From NCBI RefSeq assembly GCF_001748225.1, contig NZ_BDFE01000016.1:186001-250000 (forward strand): 64,000 nucleotides of DNA. Reading direction: 5' to 3'. Each line of letters begins with the position of its first letter. Position 1 is the first letter of the stretch. The position numbers and the translations under genes are program-made. The notes beneath the pieces were generated by a model. It was not told the origin of the DNA. It searched no databases and was given only the letters and a program-made list of their open reading frames with translations. Shown here in pieces: positions 1-8,909 of this stretch. Source of the DNA: Desulfoplanes formicivorans (GTDB lineage: Bacteria > Desulfobacterota > Desulfovibrionia > Desulfovibrionales > Desulfomicrobiaceae).

Positions 1-225
1 GAAAACGCCATCCGCAAAACAACCGGCACGTCCGTTCTCGGGGTGGTCCGCAACCAGGAGCTCATTCTCAATCCCGGAGCCGATTTCACCATCCAGGGAG
101 GTGACACCCTGGCCATCATCGGCACGGACAAGGCCAGGGAGACTTTTTTTGCCACCTTCAGCCCGGGTTCATGGTCGCCCATCACCATGCAGGACCCCGG
201 CCCTTTGAACCAATGCCGTTCATGA
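1..225 (+). CDS. C-terminal fragment of a TrkA-C (RCK_C) domain protein
   Basis: The reading frame is open from the left edge, so only about the last 74 residues are present. The visible stretch (TSVLGVVRNQELILNPGADF, then GDTLAIIGTDKARETF) has the beta-rich pattern of a TrkA-C domain. This ligand-sensing module is found at the C-terminus of K+ channels, Kef-type antiporters and some other transporters. The parent protein lies outside the window, so the transporter type cannot be told. A family call is reasonable; a function call is not. It converges on the ABC permease gene that ends at 279. Confidence 0.7.
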   Translation, partial: ENAIRKTTGTSVLGVVRNQELILNPGADFTIQGGDTLAIIGTDKARETFFATFSPGSWSPITMQDPGPLNQCRS

Positions 226-278
226 ACACCATGGTCTGACTCGGGTCTCCCCTGGCGCGCCCACAACGTTGCACCGGG

Positions 279-2810
279 TTACTCGTTGCGCAGGTACCCG
301 GCCGGTTTCTTGCCAAGGGCCCGGATGGTTCCCAGAAGTCCCAGGCCCACAGCCATGACAATCCCGGCAATCACCGTGGTCACGGCCAGCAGGGGATCCA
401 CCACAAAGGGCATGTGCATGAACCCGGCAATCACCCCCCAGGCTGCCAGGCTGCCTGTCAGGCAGCCGATACACCCCGCTCCCAGCCCTATGACAGCGAA
501 TTCCGTCATCAATGCAAGGATGATATCCTTGCGTGTGGCCCCGCAGACTTTGTAGATGACGGCATCATAGATCCTGCGGTGCTGATCCGCTGAAAAGGCC
601 CCGGCAAGAACCAGAAATCCGCTTACAAGGGCCAGTGCCGACACGGATTGGAAAACACGGGCCATGCGCCCGAACAACGCGCCCACATGATCAAGAACAT
701 CCTTGATGCGGATGATGGCAACCGTGGGGAAGAGATCACTGACCACGCCGAAAATCCGCGATTCCTGCTCGGGAGTCGCCCTGACGGCTGCCAGAGTGGT
801 TCCCGGGGCCTTGTCCAGCACACCCGGGGCAAAAATGATGGCAAACTGCATGGCCAGAGTGGTCCAGTCCACATCCCGGATATTGGCGATGGTTGCGGTG
901 ATGTTGCGGCCAAGCACATTCACCGTCAGGGTATCGCCCACATCCACGCCAAACCCCCGGGCAAGATCAGAGGTCAGGGAGATGAGGGGCTTGCCCTTAT
1001 AATCCTCCGGCCACCAGATTCCCCGGGCAATGATCGTATCCTCGGGCATGGCACCGGCATAGGTGAGCATGCGATCGCCCCGAACAGCCCAGGACACCTC
1101 GGGATCAATGACGACCTGTTCCACGTTTTTCCCGGCTATTTTCATGATCCTTCCCCGGATGACCGGGCGTGCACTCATGTTTTCGGGACCGCTTATCCCT
1201 CCAACAACCTCCATGAACCGGGCGGTTTCATGCTGCTGGATATCCATGAAAAAAAAGCTCGGTGCCTTGTCGGCCACGTCCCTTGAAAGGGCCCGGGTCA
1301 GATTGGCGTTGACCAGGGCAACCGCAACCAGACAGGTCAGTCCAAGGCCCAGAGCAAATACAAGACTGGTTGTGGGTGCACCAGGCCGGACAATCTGGCC
1401 CAGGCCAAGACGCGCCCAGGCATAGGGCAGATACGGAACATGGGCTGCCAGCCAGCACAATCCCCTGGCTGCCAGGGCAAAAACCACGAAACATCCCAGA
1501 GTGCCCAGAATGAATCCCAGGGCCAGGCGGGTGTTTTCGGTAAAGGTCATCACAAAAATGACGAGCAGGGCAAAAAACAGCCCGGGCAAAACCCTGGCCA
1601 GAAACCCGCCGCCCTGATCCTGATCCACGTATCCCCGAAACAGGGTGGCTGGCGATACGCTCACCGCCCGAACCAGAGTTCCCGAACAAAAGGCCATGGT
1701 GGTGCATATGCCGAATAAACCGGCCCGAATCATGGGTTCCACATACACGCCCGTACGCAGGGAAATGGGCAGAACCTCCGAAAAGAACAGGGCCGCCAGG
1801 GTCGGAACCAGAGCGCCCAGTACCATGCCGATCCCGGATCCCAGGGCGCCCAGCAGCAGGATTTGCAGAAAATAGGCCCACAAAAGTACGCCTGCGGTCC
1901 CCCCCACGCATTTCATCACGGCAATGCGTTTGATGCGCCTGCCAATATACCCCCTTACCGCACCGGAAATGCCCAGGCCGCCGATCAGCAGGGCCGCCAG
2001 GCCCATGAGGGTCAAATTGATATCTAACCGCTCCAGAAGTCTGCGTATACTGGGCGCGGCCCGGGAAAAATCACGAATAGCCCAGCCGGCATGGGGAAAG
2101 CGCTCCTTGGCCAGGGCCACAAGCTGTTGGGCGTCACCCCCATCCATTTTCACCCGGTAGCGATACCTGACCAGATTGCCCGGCTTGGCAAGGTCGGAAC
2201 GATTCAAGTCCTTGAGAGCCACCATGACCCGGGGCCCCAGGGAAAACGCCTGGACAATCCTGTCGGGTTCAAAAGTGAGCACGCCGCCAATGCGAAAGGG
2301 CATCCCGCCCACGCCAATGACTTCACCCACATGCACCCCGAGACGATCTAGGAGCAGGCCCTCCACAAAACACAAGGGGAGATCCCCCTCATTACCCAAA
2401 AGCGCACCAGGTTCTATTCCTTCACGTGTTTGAACCTGTCCATACAAGGGATAGTTGCCATCGACCCCCTTTAATTCCACAAGAAGGGCATCATCCCCGA
2501 AACGGGCCATGGTCCGGGTCTCGGCCACCTGACTTATGGTTCCAAAACCCGCAAAAAACGCATGTTGTTCCGTTGTCATCTGCCTGGAGGTGAGCATCAC
2601 CTCCACATCTCCGCCCATAATGGACCGGGCGTCGGCAAGAAGCCCCTGGCGGGCTGCCTGGGAAAAAGAGCCCACCCCGGTTATGGCAAAGACCCCAAGG
2701 ATCAGGCAGGCCAGAAAGACCCCGAATTCGCCCTTGCCCTGCCGGAGCTCGCGCCAGCAGATGACCAGGGCGGGCGGCACCAGGCGTGTCCCGGTTCTAG
2801 GCATATTCAT
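279..2810 (-). CDS. FtsX-like ABC transporter permease (YbbP type)
   Basis: This 843-residue membrane protein resembles the YbbP family of the MacB/LolC (FtsX-like) superfamily. It has an N-terminal TM segment near residues 28-50, a large periplasmic domain, three TM segments near 260-390, a central pair of TM segments, a second periplasmic domain, and three TM segments before the C-terminal GTIRALGKKP. The duplicated FtsX layout and the length (E. coli YbbP is about 800) fit. Its start overlaps the end of the ATPase gene by 14 bases, so the two are translationally coupled. Next to tesA, the pair is expected to move a lipid or envelope molecule, but the substrate is unknown. Confidence 0.88.
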   Translation of the reverse strand: MNMPRTGTRLVPPALVICWRELRQGKGEFGVFLACLILGVFAITGVGSFSQAARQGLLADARSIMGGDVEVMLTSRQMTTEQHAFFAGFGTISQVAETRTMARFGDDALLVELKGVDGNYPLYGQVQTREGIEPGALLGNEGDLPLCFVEGLLLDRLGVHVGEVIGVGGMPFRIGGVLTFEPDRIVQAFSLGPRVMVALKDLNRSDLAKPGNLVRYRYRVKMDGGDAQQLVALAKERFPHAGWAIRDFSRAAPSIRRLLERLDINLTLMGLAALLIGGLGISGAVRGYIGRRIKRIAVMKCVGGTAGVLLWAYFLQILLLGALGSGIGMVLGALVPTLAALFFSEVLPISLRTGVYVEPMIRAGLFGICTTMAFCSGTLVRAVSVSPATLFRGYVDQDQGGGFLARVLPGLFFALLVIFVMTFTENTRLALGFILGTLGCFVVFALAARGLCWLAAHVPYLPYAWARLGLGQIVRPGAPTTSLVFALGLGLTCLVAVALVNANLTRALSRDVADKAPSFFFMDIQQHETARFMEVVGGISGPENMSARPVIRGRIMKIAGKNVEQVVIDPEVSWAVRGDRMLTYAGAMPEDTIIARGIWWPEDYKGKPLISLTSDLARGFGVDVGDTLTVNVLGRNITATIANIRDVDWTTLAMQFAIIFAPGVLDKAPGTTLAAVRATPEQESRIFGVVSDLFPTVAIIRIKDVLDHVGALFGRMARVFQSVSALALVSGFLVLAGAFSADQHRRIYDAVIYKVCGATRKDIILALMTEFAVIGLGAGCIGCLTGSLAAWGVIAGFMHMPFVVDPLLAVTTVIAGIVMAVGLGLLGTIRALGKKPAGYLRNE

Positions 2811-3489
2811 CCTCCCCGATATCCTGCACCTTGCCCGAAATCATGCGCAACGTTCGCGAACACAGCTTGGCAAGCCCCTGATCATGGGTGATGAGAACAA
2901 GCCCGGTACCATGGTTTCGGTGAAGCTCGAACAACGTCTGCATGACCCGTTTGCCGGTATCCTGATCCAGGTTGCCGGTGGGCTCATCGGCCAGGATGAC
3001 CTTGGGCCGGGTGACAAATGCCCTTGCCAGGGCAACCCGCTGCTGCTCGCCACCGGAAAGCTGGGCCGGATAATGGTTGCTCCGTGCGGCAAGTCCCACG
3101 GCGTCCAGGGCCTCGCGTGCCCGCTTGAGGGGGTGGGGCTTGCGCGCGAACTCCAGGGGCAGGGCCGTGTTTTCCAAGGCGGTCATGGAACCGATGAGAT
3201 GAAACGACTGAAATACAATGCCCATATTCGCCCGCCTGAACCGGGCCAGCTGATTTTCGGTCATGTTGTCCAGACGGGTGCCGGCAATACGCACCTCACC
3301 GGAAGTGGGACGTTCAAGACCGGCCATGACCATCATGGTGGTGGTCTTGCCCGAACCCGACGGGCCCACAATGGCCAGGGTCTCCCCCTGGGGAAGAACA
3401 AGATCGATTCCCCGCAGGATATTGACCTCACCGCCCGGCCCGGTTAGCGTTACATGGATGTTAACAAGTTCGACAACGGGTGATTTCAT
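2797..3489 (-). CDS. ABC transporter ATP-binding protein (YbbA/LolD type)
   Basis: This is a 230-residue ATPase. It shows Walker [10 protein letters not shown] (residues 42-50), the signature LSGGEQQR, Walker [13 protein letters not shown] and the switch histidine in LITHD, as expected for the MacB/LolD/YbbA subfamily that pairs with FtsX-like permeases. The start at 3489 is chosen because AGGAAT lies about 8 bases upstream and the family begins there; an upstream ATG in frame at 3549 is less likely. The start codon overlaps that of tesA on the other strand within a single CATG. It forms one unit with the permease downstream. Confidence 0.92.
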   Translation of the reverse strand: MKSPVVELVNIHVTLTGPGGEVNILRGIDLVLPQGETLAIVGPSGSGKTTTMMVMAGLERPTSGEVRIAGTRLDNMTENQLARFRRANMGIVFQSFHLIGSMTALENTALPLEFARKPHPLKRAREALDAVGLAARSNHYPAQLSGGEQQRVALARAFVTRPKVILADEPTGNLDQDTGKRVMQTLFELHRNHGTGLVLITHDQGLAKLCSRTLRMISGKVQDIGEDEYA

Positions 3490-4192
3490 GACACCATTCC
3501 TGTGGGGAGCATGGACTCGCATCCTGCTCCTTGTTGGCTGTTTGTTCATCGTTCCTGCCGGTCTGCCGGCACACGCTCAATCCCCGGATTCAACCCCAAC
3601 CATGCACATTCTCGCCTTTGGAGACAGTCTGACTGCCGGATACCGCCTTGGCCCGCAGAAATCCTTTGCCTCCCGGCTCGAGGCCGCCCTGCTCCAGGAA
3701 GGATATGATGTCCGGGTGACCAATGCCGGGATTTCCGGAGACACCACCAGTGCGGGCCGATCCCGTCTGGCCTGGTCCCTGGAAGACACGCCCCACCTGG
3801 TCATTCTGGAACTGGGAGCCAATGACGCCCTTCGGGGCATCGACCCGGCCATCATACGCGACAATCTTGCAGCCATGATCAAGGCATGTCTTGCCACAGG
3901 AAGCCGCGTGCTTTTGTGCGGCATAACACCGCCCGGCAATTTCGGGCCCCAATACGCCCGGACCTTTTCCGCCATGTACGAGGAACTGGCCGAACAATTC
4001 ACTATTCCCCTGTATCCTGCATTTCTCAAGGACATTCTGGGCAACCCGCGCCTGACCCTGGACGACGGTCTCCACCCCAATCCCCAGGGCGTGGACAAAA
4101 TGGTTGCCAACATCCTGCCCCAGGTAACATCCCTTCTTGACGATATCATGTCCGAGTCTGTTCACTCCCTGGAGCACGACCGTCCCGACTGA
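3488..4192 (+). CDS. tesA: Secreted SGNH esterase / lysophospholipase L1 (TesA/ApeA family)
   Basis: This 234-residue hydrolase has an N-terminal signal peptide (hydrophobic residues 11-25, then AHA). The SGNH blocks are clear: ILAFGDSLTAGY with nucleophile Ser47, a Gly in block II, GAND in block III, and DDGLHPN with the Asp and His of the triad near the C-terminus. In E. coli the homologue TesA is a periplasmic thioesterase, protease and lysophospholipase, also divergent from ybbA-ybbP, and that arrangement is kept here. The upstream Shine-Dalgarno is weak. The last 47 bases overlap the convergent transporter gene. Confidence 0.93.
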   Translation: MTPFLWGAWTRILLLVGCLFIVPAGLPAHAQSPDSTPTMHILAFGDSLTAGYRLGPQKSFASRLEAALLQEGYDVRVTNAGISGDTTSAGRSRLAWSLEDTPHLVILELGANDALRGIDPAIIRDNLAAMIKACLATGSRVLLCGITPPGNFGPQYARTFSAMYEELAEQFTIPLYPAFLKDILGNPRLTLDDGLHPNPQGVDKMVANILPQVTSLLDDIMSESVHSLEHDRPD

Positions 4193-5033
4193 TCACCACC
4201 CCGACCATGACGCAAGCGGCTCCCACCCATTGCAGGGGCAGCAGAGTTTCTTCAAAGACCAGCCAGCCCAAAAACAGGGCAAAAACAGGAACAAGATTGG
4301 TAAAGGCCGAGGCCTGGCCGGCAGGAAGCCTGCTCACGCCAAAGTTGTACAACCCATACGCGCCCATGCTCACGGCCACGGCCAGATACACAATGGCCAG
4401 AACCGGGATAAGGGGAAGGGTCTCGGGAAAATGAATCCAGGGCAGACTCACAACAGGAACCGTAAAAAAGACACTCCCCACCAGTGTCTGGACCGCCGTG
4501 AGAAAAAGGGGTGGATACCGCGCACTCAATTTTTTCAGACAGATGGTGTATCCCGCTCCCCAGCACATGGCACCCAGTTCGAGAATGTTCCCCAGAAGCG
4601 GACGGGGCGCACCGGCCTCGGGGGTTCCGTTCAGACTCATGAGCACCGCACCGGAAATGGCCACGCAAAACCCGGTCATGGTTCGCCTGCTGATGCGTTC
4701 TCCGAGAAAAAAACGGGCCATGAGGGCAACGATCAGGGGAAGCATGGCCGTGATCATCCCGGCCTGGGAGGCAGTTGTCTGGGTCAGGGCATAGGCCTCA
4801 AAGGTAAAATACATGCAGGGTTCGCACAAGGCCATGAGCACGAGATATTTCCAGTCCCCGGGCAGATACACGACCCGGGAAAACCGTTTCCATACACAGA
4901 CAAAGACGAAAAAGGCAATGAGCATCCGTGCCCAGATGGTCACCAAAGGATCGAATCCGGTAAAGGCAATCTTCAAAGCCAGAAAAGAACTTCCCCAAAG
5001 CAGCATGGCCAGAATCAAGCCGAGAACCGGCAT
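4146..5033 (-). CDS. EamA-family DMT-type transporter
   Basis: This is an inner-membrane protein of about 295 residues with ten predicted hydrophobic helices in two EamA repeats. The first begins PVLGLILAMLLWGSSFLALK and the second contains GAMCWGAGYTICLK. Drug/metabolite superfamily members usually export amino acids or metabolites; the substrate cannot be read from sequence. The start at 5033 places helix one at the N-terminus as usual, while an in-frame start at 5084 would add 17 residues. Neither start has a strong ribosome-binding site. It ends inside tesA (tail-to-tail overlap). Confidence 0.88.
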   Translation of the reverse strand: MPVLGLILAMLLWGSSFLALKIAFTGFDPLVTIWARMLIAFFVFVCVWKRFSRVVYLPGDWKYLVLMALCEPCMYFTFEAYALTQTTASQAGMITAMLPLIVALMARFFLGERISRRTMTGFCVAISGAVLMSLNGTPEAGAPRPLLGNILELGAMCWGAGYTICLKKLSARYPPLFLTAVQTLVGSVFFTVPVVSLPWIHFPETLPLIPVLAIVYLAVAVSMGAYGLYNFGVSRLPAGQASAFTNLVPVFALFLGWLVFEETLLPLQWVGAACVMVGVVISRDGRAPGSEQTRT

Positions 5034-5276
5034 TGTGTCAGAGCCAAAAAGACTGAATGTTTTCACCACGAATATTCCCTGCATCTTGCAACAAGCACTA
5101 CAACAACATACTGCATCTGATCCTCAAGGATTCTGCCAGCAAAATGATCAGGCAGCATGATGCGCATAAATCTTCAGCATAATGCGCTTACGCCTCCAAC
5201 CGCCTTTCCCTTGACCATTGGCCCGGGAAAACTTACCCAAACACCGAAACAATTCCCATAAGCCCTGGTGGATCGC

Positions 5277-5666
5277 ATGGCCAAAATCAGAAAACAATAT
5301 CGATTGTCCAAAAGATACCATACCTGCACCTGCGATGAGCACGAATTTGTCATTGACTGGAGTTCAACAGAACTCGTTGATATCAATTTCGATACGCCCG
5401 AGCTGTATATCCCGGAAGGCCGGACCATGTGGTTTGTCAGCACATGCAAGACCTGCCACAACAAGATTCTGCACGGCCGCCGATTGTGCGACCCCAGAAT
5501 CACGGGCAAACGGCTTATCCTGGAAGCCGTGCGCACGGCCAGCATCAACCTGCCCCTTCGCAAACAAAGCGGTCTGCCCCGCAGGATTAAGGCCTTGTGG
5601 GAGAAATACAATTCCTCTCTCTACCACCATGAAATCCAAACCTGCTTTGCCCACCATTGTCCGTAA
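5277..5666 (+). CDS. Small Zn-ribbon-like protein of unknown function
   Basis: I do not recognise this family. The protein is about 129 residues, basic, with a CTC pair near residue 18 and STCKTCHNK followed by RRLC near residues 58-71. That arrangement could bind one metal ion as a zinc ribbon. The C-terminal third is rich in Lys and Arg and ends with FAHHC. ATG 5277 is preferred (GGTGG about 6 bases upstream); a GTG in frame lies at 5268. It sits 122 bases upstream of another small Cys-rich protein gene, and the two may be functionally linked, but nothing else supports a role. Confidence 0.55.
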   Translation: MAKIRKQYRLSKRYHTCTCDEHEFVIDWSSTELVDINFDTPELYIPEGRTMWFVSTCKTCHNKILHGRRLCDPRITGKRLILEAVRTASINLPLRKQSGLPRRIKALWEKYNSSLYHHEIQTCFAHHCP

Positions 5667-5687
5667 CCGCATATCAAACCCCAAGGC

Positions 5688-5716
5688 TTGACAATATCCA
5701 TTTCGTACACATTCTC
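5688..5716 (+). promoter_or_regulatory. Weak candidate sigma70-type promoter for the gene at 5789
   Basis: A perfect TTGACA lies at 5688-5693 in the gap between the two small Cys-rich genes. The sequence 16-17 bases on (CATTCT) is only a poor match to a -10 box. If real, it would transcribe the downstream gene separately. Confidence 0.25.
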
Positions 5717-5788
5717 AAAGACCGGATACATCGGCCTTTCCAGAAACGTTATACGTCCTGATCTTCCTACACCTTCCAAGAGGTTTCC

Positions 5789-6385
5789 ATGATTTGTCAC
5801 AAATGCCACCAAGCAGAATACGAAGATATCGTCACCCAGTACAAGATGGAGTGCCAGAACAGATTGTTCAACTTTGAAAACGTACCCGCCAAAAAATGTC
5901 CGCAATGCGAACACCTTTTCATTGAAGAATCAGTGATCCGTACGTTGCTTTTCAGGACGCAGAAGGTCAATCAATGTCCCGGCATTGCCTATCACAAGGC
6001 CAAATGGGGCCCGGAACTGGAAGAAGAAGCCCTGCAGGCCAAGACAGGCAACACGGAACCGGATACCCGGGACAGCCTCAACAAGGTCATCCGCTACATC
6101 GACAAGAACAAAAAACGCCTGCAGGACACCAAAACAACCAAAAAGAATATTCTCAAACTCTTCAAGTGGACTTTTGACCAGGAAACCGGCGTCAAAAAGG
6201 ACCATGTTGTCAATGAAATCCTCCTGAAAATCCGGGAACGTCAGCAGGGCGTATCCACCTTTGCCTGCAAAACAACCCCCACAGCAGCCTTTGATACCTT
6301 CGAGTACATACTGGCTGTCACCGAAGAGGATGCCTGGTTTTTTGCCCGGCACGACACAACAGCACCCATCTACCATCTGATCTGA
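5789..6385 (+). CDS. YgiT/MqsA-type zinc-finger protein with unknown C-terminal domain
   Basis: This 198-residue protein begins with a two-knuckle zinc finger, ICHKCHQAEYED and then VPAKKCPQCEHLFIEES. The spacing and the VPA-x-x-C pattern are like the N-terminal domain of MqsA/YgiT. Unlike MqsA, no Xre-type helix-turn-helix follows. Instead there is a charged helical middle (residues 85-150, many Lys and Glu) and a C-terminal part ending in DAWFFARHDTTAPIYHL that I do not recognise. AGAGGT lies about 6 bases upstream of the ATG. No MqsR-like toxin ORF is adjacent, so a toxin-antitoxin role is not supported. It is followed by a long palindrome. Confidence 0.6.
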   Translation: MICHKCHQAEYEDIVTQYKMECQNRLFNFENVPAKKCPQCEHLFIEESVIRTLLFRTQKVNQCPGIAYHKAKWGPELEEEALQAKTGNTEPDTRDSLNKVIRYIDKNKKRLQDTKTTKKNILKLFKWTFDQETGVKKDHVVNEILLKIRERQQGVSTFACKTTPTAAFDTFEYILAVTEEDAWFFARHDTTAPIYHLI

Positions 6386-6435
6386 TCCCTTTGCCCCGGC
6401 AAGGCGATGCCTGCCAGGGGGTTCTTCCCGTAACG

Positions 6436-6489
6436 GCGCCAACAGGACACCCCACCACGTCACAACATGGTGGGGTGTCCTGTTGGCGC
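6436..6489. terminator. Perfect 22-bp palindrome between convergent genes, probable bidirectional terminator
   Basis: Arms 6436-6457 and 6468-6489 are exact reverse complements (22 of 22) around a 10-base loop. It lies between the Zn-finger gene (plus) and the rluD-coaE fusion (minus). No T-run follows on either strand, so if it terminates transcription it does so by structure, or it stabilises 3' ends. Confidence 0.7.
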
Positions 6490-6574
6490 ATCTGCTGTCT
6501 TCCCGCCCTTTTCACGGTAAAGCCGGTGCCGGGCATGGCTGCAGGCAACGCCAGGTTTCTGCAAGGCAAAGACA

Positions 6575-8203
6575 TCACTCCCAGCCGGTATGCACAAACC
6601 CGTCAAGCCATTGCCACCATGCGCGGACCCGTTTGCGACGCCATGACCGAAGCAGACAGGCAGCGCGGGCAACCCTGGATTCGAGTCGTGTTCTGCCTGC
6701 GTCATTGGCAATGATCAGATCGCACTTGGCAAGCTTGTCCCCTTGGGACCACTGCCAGGAATCCACAAGAGACATGGTCTCATCGGACCAGCCCCGGTCC
6801 TTGAGCCGTGAAGCCCTCAAGGAATCCGGACAAAAAATACCCAGGATATGGTCGAACAGATCCCTGTGGTGCCAGCCCGACTCCATGAGCAAGGGCACCT
6901 CGCTCACGGTCATCCGGGCATGAGCATGTTCGTCCAGAAACCGCTCAAGATCCCATTGGACCATGGGATGGATCATAGCTTCGATTTCCCGACGCAGACC
7001 AGGATCACTGCACATGGCCCGGAAAAGTTTCCCCTTGTCCACGGGTGCTGTTGCGCAGGGAACAAAACGCTCGCCAAACCGGGCACGCATAACCTCCCAT
7101 CCGTCCCCGCCCGGGGCATACAGGCGGGCAACGCATGCGTCCGCCGACCAGACCGGCACGCCCAGACCGGCAAAGGCGGCAAGGACCGTGCTCTTGCCGG
7201 ATCCGCTCATGCCGGTGAGTCCCACATGCTGGGGCCTTCTGCTGGCAAGCACAAGGGCACGCACCATATCCCTGGGCGGCTCCTTGACAAAAGAACAACG
7301 CTTTTTCGTGGTCGGATGGACAAAGCCCAACCGCCAGGCATGGAGCATCTGACGATCAACCACCCTGTCAAGCAAGGCCGCGTTGACAGAAGGTGACGTG
7401 TGCCCGAGGGCGTACACCCCGTCACCCACCAGGGGATGACCGATACGGGCCATGTGGACGCGTACCTGGTGCGTACGGCCGGTATGAATACGCACGCCCA
7501 CCAGACTGTAACAGCCATCAGGACTCGCCCAGACAACCTTGTAGGTGGACCTGGCAGGACGCCCGCCCTTGTCAACCACGGCCATGCGCGTCCTGATGGA
7601 AGGATGGCGGCCAATGGGATAGTCGATCTCCCCCGTGGAGGGCGCAGGCACACCATGCACCATGGCCAGGTACTCCTTGTCCATCTCCCGTCGGGCAAAA
7701 GCCTTGATAAGGGCAAGTCGTGCGGTCTCGTTTTGGGCAACCATCATCAGGCCGGAGGTATCCTTGTCCAGTCGGTGAACAATGCCCGGACGCTCGGGAT
7801 CCATGGAAGCCATGTGGGGAAAATGGTACAGCAGGATATTGACCAGGGTCTGACCAGTCACGCTGGGGGCGGGATGCACCGTGAGTCCTGCTGGCTTGTT
7901 GATGACCAGGATATCATCATCCCTGTACACCATATCAAGGTTGCCGCCTCTGGGAGCCGCTCCCTGTTGCAGGCTTTCGGCATCCAGACGCACCTGCTGA
8001 CCGGCTCCCAGCCGGGTGTTGGGTTTTGTGCATATCCTGCCCTCCACCCAAGCGCGTCCGCGCCTGATCCATTTCTGGATCTTCGACCGGGAGATACCCT
8101 CCCCCTCAAGCACGACAGACCAGAAAACATCCAGCCGGTCCCCGGCATGGACATCGTCTACGATCTTGTTCCATTGGACCTCGTTGTCATCCACGCGTTT
8201 CAT
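6575..8203 (-). CDS. Fusion of RluD-family pseudouridine synthase and dephospho-CoA kinase
   Basis: This is a 542-residue two-enzyme protein. Residues 20-85 form an S4-like RNA-binding domain and about 88-315 an RluA/RluD pseudouridine synthase with GIVHRLDKDTSG (catalytic Asp146), which should modify 23S rRNA. Residues 325-520 form a CoaE kinase, the last step of CoA synthesis: P-loop GMSGSGKST at 331-339, HP at 412-413, and EVPLL at 435-439. Each half is near full length and no stop or frameshift lies between them. Similar fusions are known in Desulfovibrio relatives. The sequence GGAGCCAGG directly precedes the ATG. The gene is monocistronic. Confidence 0.93.
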   Translation of the reverse strand: MKRVDDNEVQWNKIVDDVHAGDRLDVFWSVVLEGEGISRSKIQKWIRRGRAWVEGRICTKPNTRLGAGQQVRLDAESLQQGAAPRGGNLDMVYRDDDILVINKPAGLTVHPAPSVTGQTLVNILLYHFPHMASMDPERPGIVHRLDKDTSGLMMVAQNETARLALIKAFARREMDKEYLAMVHGVPAPSTGEIDYPIGRHPSIRTRMAVVDKGGRPARSTYKVVWASPDGCYSLVGVRIHTGRTHQVRVHMARIGHPLVGDGVYALGHTSPSVNAALLDRVVDRQMLHAWRLGFVHPTTKKRCSFVKEPPRDMVRALVLASRRPQHVGLTGMSGSGKSTVLAAFAGLGVPVWSADACVARLYAPGGDGWEVMRARFGERFVPCATAPVDKGKLFRAMCSDPGLRREIEAMIHPMVQWDLERFLDEHAHARMTVSEVPLLMESGWHHRDLFDHILGIFCPDSLRASRLKDRGWSDETMSLVDSWQWSQGDKLAKCDLIIANDAGRTRLESRVARAACLLRSWRRKRVRAWWQWLDGFVHTGWE

Positions 8204-8347
8204 CCTGGCTCCAACCGCAAATATTGATTCCCATGCATGCGGGGCAAGGTTCCAGCCACCCCGATGTTTCCCTCTTGCACAAGGGGTGCATGGCCTCTTG
8301 TGAAGATTCCCTCGAACATGCCCCCATGATACGTCATGTCAGCACAT

Positions 8348-8384
8348 CCAAAAAGACCGGGCCATGCTTACATGACCCGGTCTT
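8348..8384 (-). terminator. Rho-independent terminator after moaC
   Basis: On the minus strand a 14-bp stem (one mismatch, 8371-8384 with 8353-8366, loop of 4) is followed by TTTTT. It lies about 40 bases past the moaC stop and closes the rpoZ-dnaJ-moaC unit. Confidence 0.85.
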
Positions 8385-8425
8385 GCCGTATCTCGGAAAG
8401 GATGGACACACCATGGCCCCGACCT

Positions 8426-8908
8426 TTATCCGGAGTATTCATAGGTTCCGCTACGACCCCCGCTCTTGTGGAGCAGTTTGCAATCGGTGATGACAATATC
8501 CCGCTGTACCGCCTTGCACATGTCGTAGATGGTCATGGCAGCGCATTGGGCGGCCACCAGCGCCTCCATCTCCACACCTGTTCCTGCCGTGGTTCTGGCT
8601 TCAGCCTGGATGTGGATTATGTTCCTGGAGGTGTCCACCTCGAACCTGACGTCAAGAAAGCTCAAAAGCAGGGGATGACACATGGGGATGAGTTCCCAGG
8701 TCTTCTTGGCTGCCTGGATGCCGGCAATCTTGGCGGTTGTCAGGACATCGCCCTTGGGAAGGGCCTTGTTCATCAGCAGTTCCATGGTCCTGGCATTGAC
8801 CACCACACTGGTTCCGAAAACGGCCTTGCGCAGGGTGTTTGGCTTGTGGCCCACATCCACCATGGTCACATTGCCGTCTTCATCAATATGCGTCAGCCCC
8901 TGATCCAT
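8426..8908 (-). CDS. moaC: Cyclic pyranopterin monophosphate synthase MoaC
   Basis: This 160-residue molybdenum cofactor enzyme converts the cyclised GTP product of MoaA to cPMP. Visible family hallmarks are [13 protein letters not shown] near the start, [19 protein letters not shown], the [10 protein letters not shown] block and the VEMEALVAA stretch. The length matches the family. Its ATG starts one base after the dnaJ stop codon, so it is read from the same message, an unusual partner for dnaJ. The only other Mo-cofactor genes would be elsewhere. This organism type needs the cofactor for formate dehydrogenases. Confidence 0.96.
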   Translation of the reverse strand: MDQGLTHIDEDGNVTMVDVGHKPNTLRKAVFGTSVVVNARTMELLMNKALPKGDVLTTAKIAGIQAAKKTWELIPMCHPLLLSFLDVRFEVDTSRNIIHIQAEARTTAGTGVEMEALVAAQCAAMTIYDMCKAVQRDIVITDCKLLHKSGGRSGTYEYSG

Positions 8909-8909
8909 G

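Noticed and set aside
2536-3447. 303-codon plus-strand frame opposite the ABC ATPase
   Set aside because: Antisense to a gene with every ABC motif; no motif of its own.
5789-6385. MqsRA-type toxin-antitoxin module
   Set aside because: Only the zinc-finger pattern fits; no HTH and no toxin ORF are adjacent.
6575-8203. rluD and coaE as two genes joined by a sequencing error
   Set aside because: Both domains are in one uninterrupted frame with a normal linker, and such fusions occur in related organisms.
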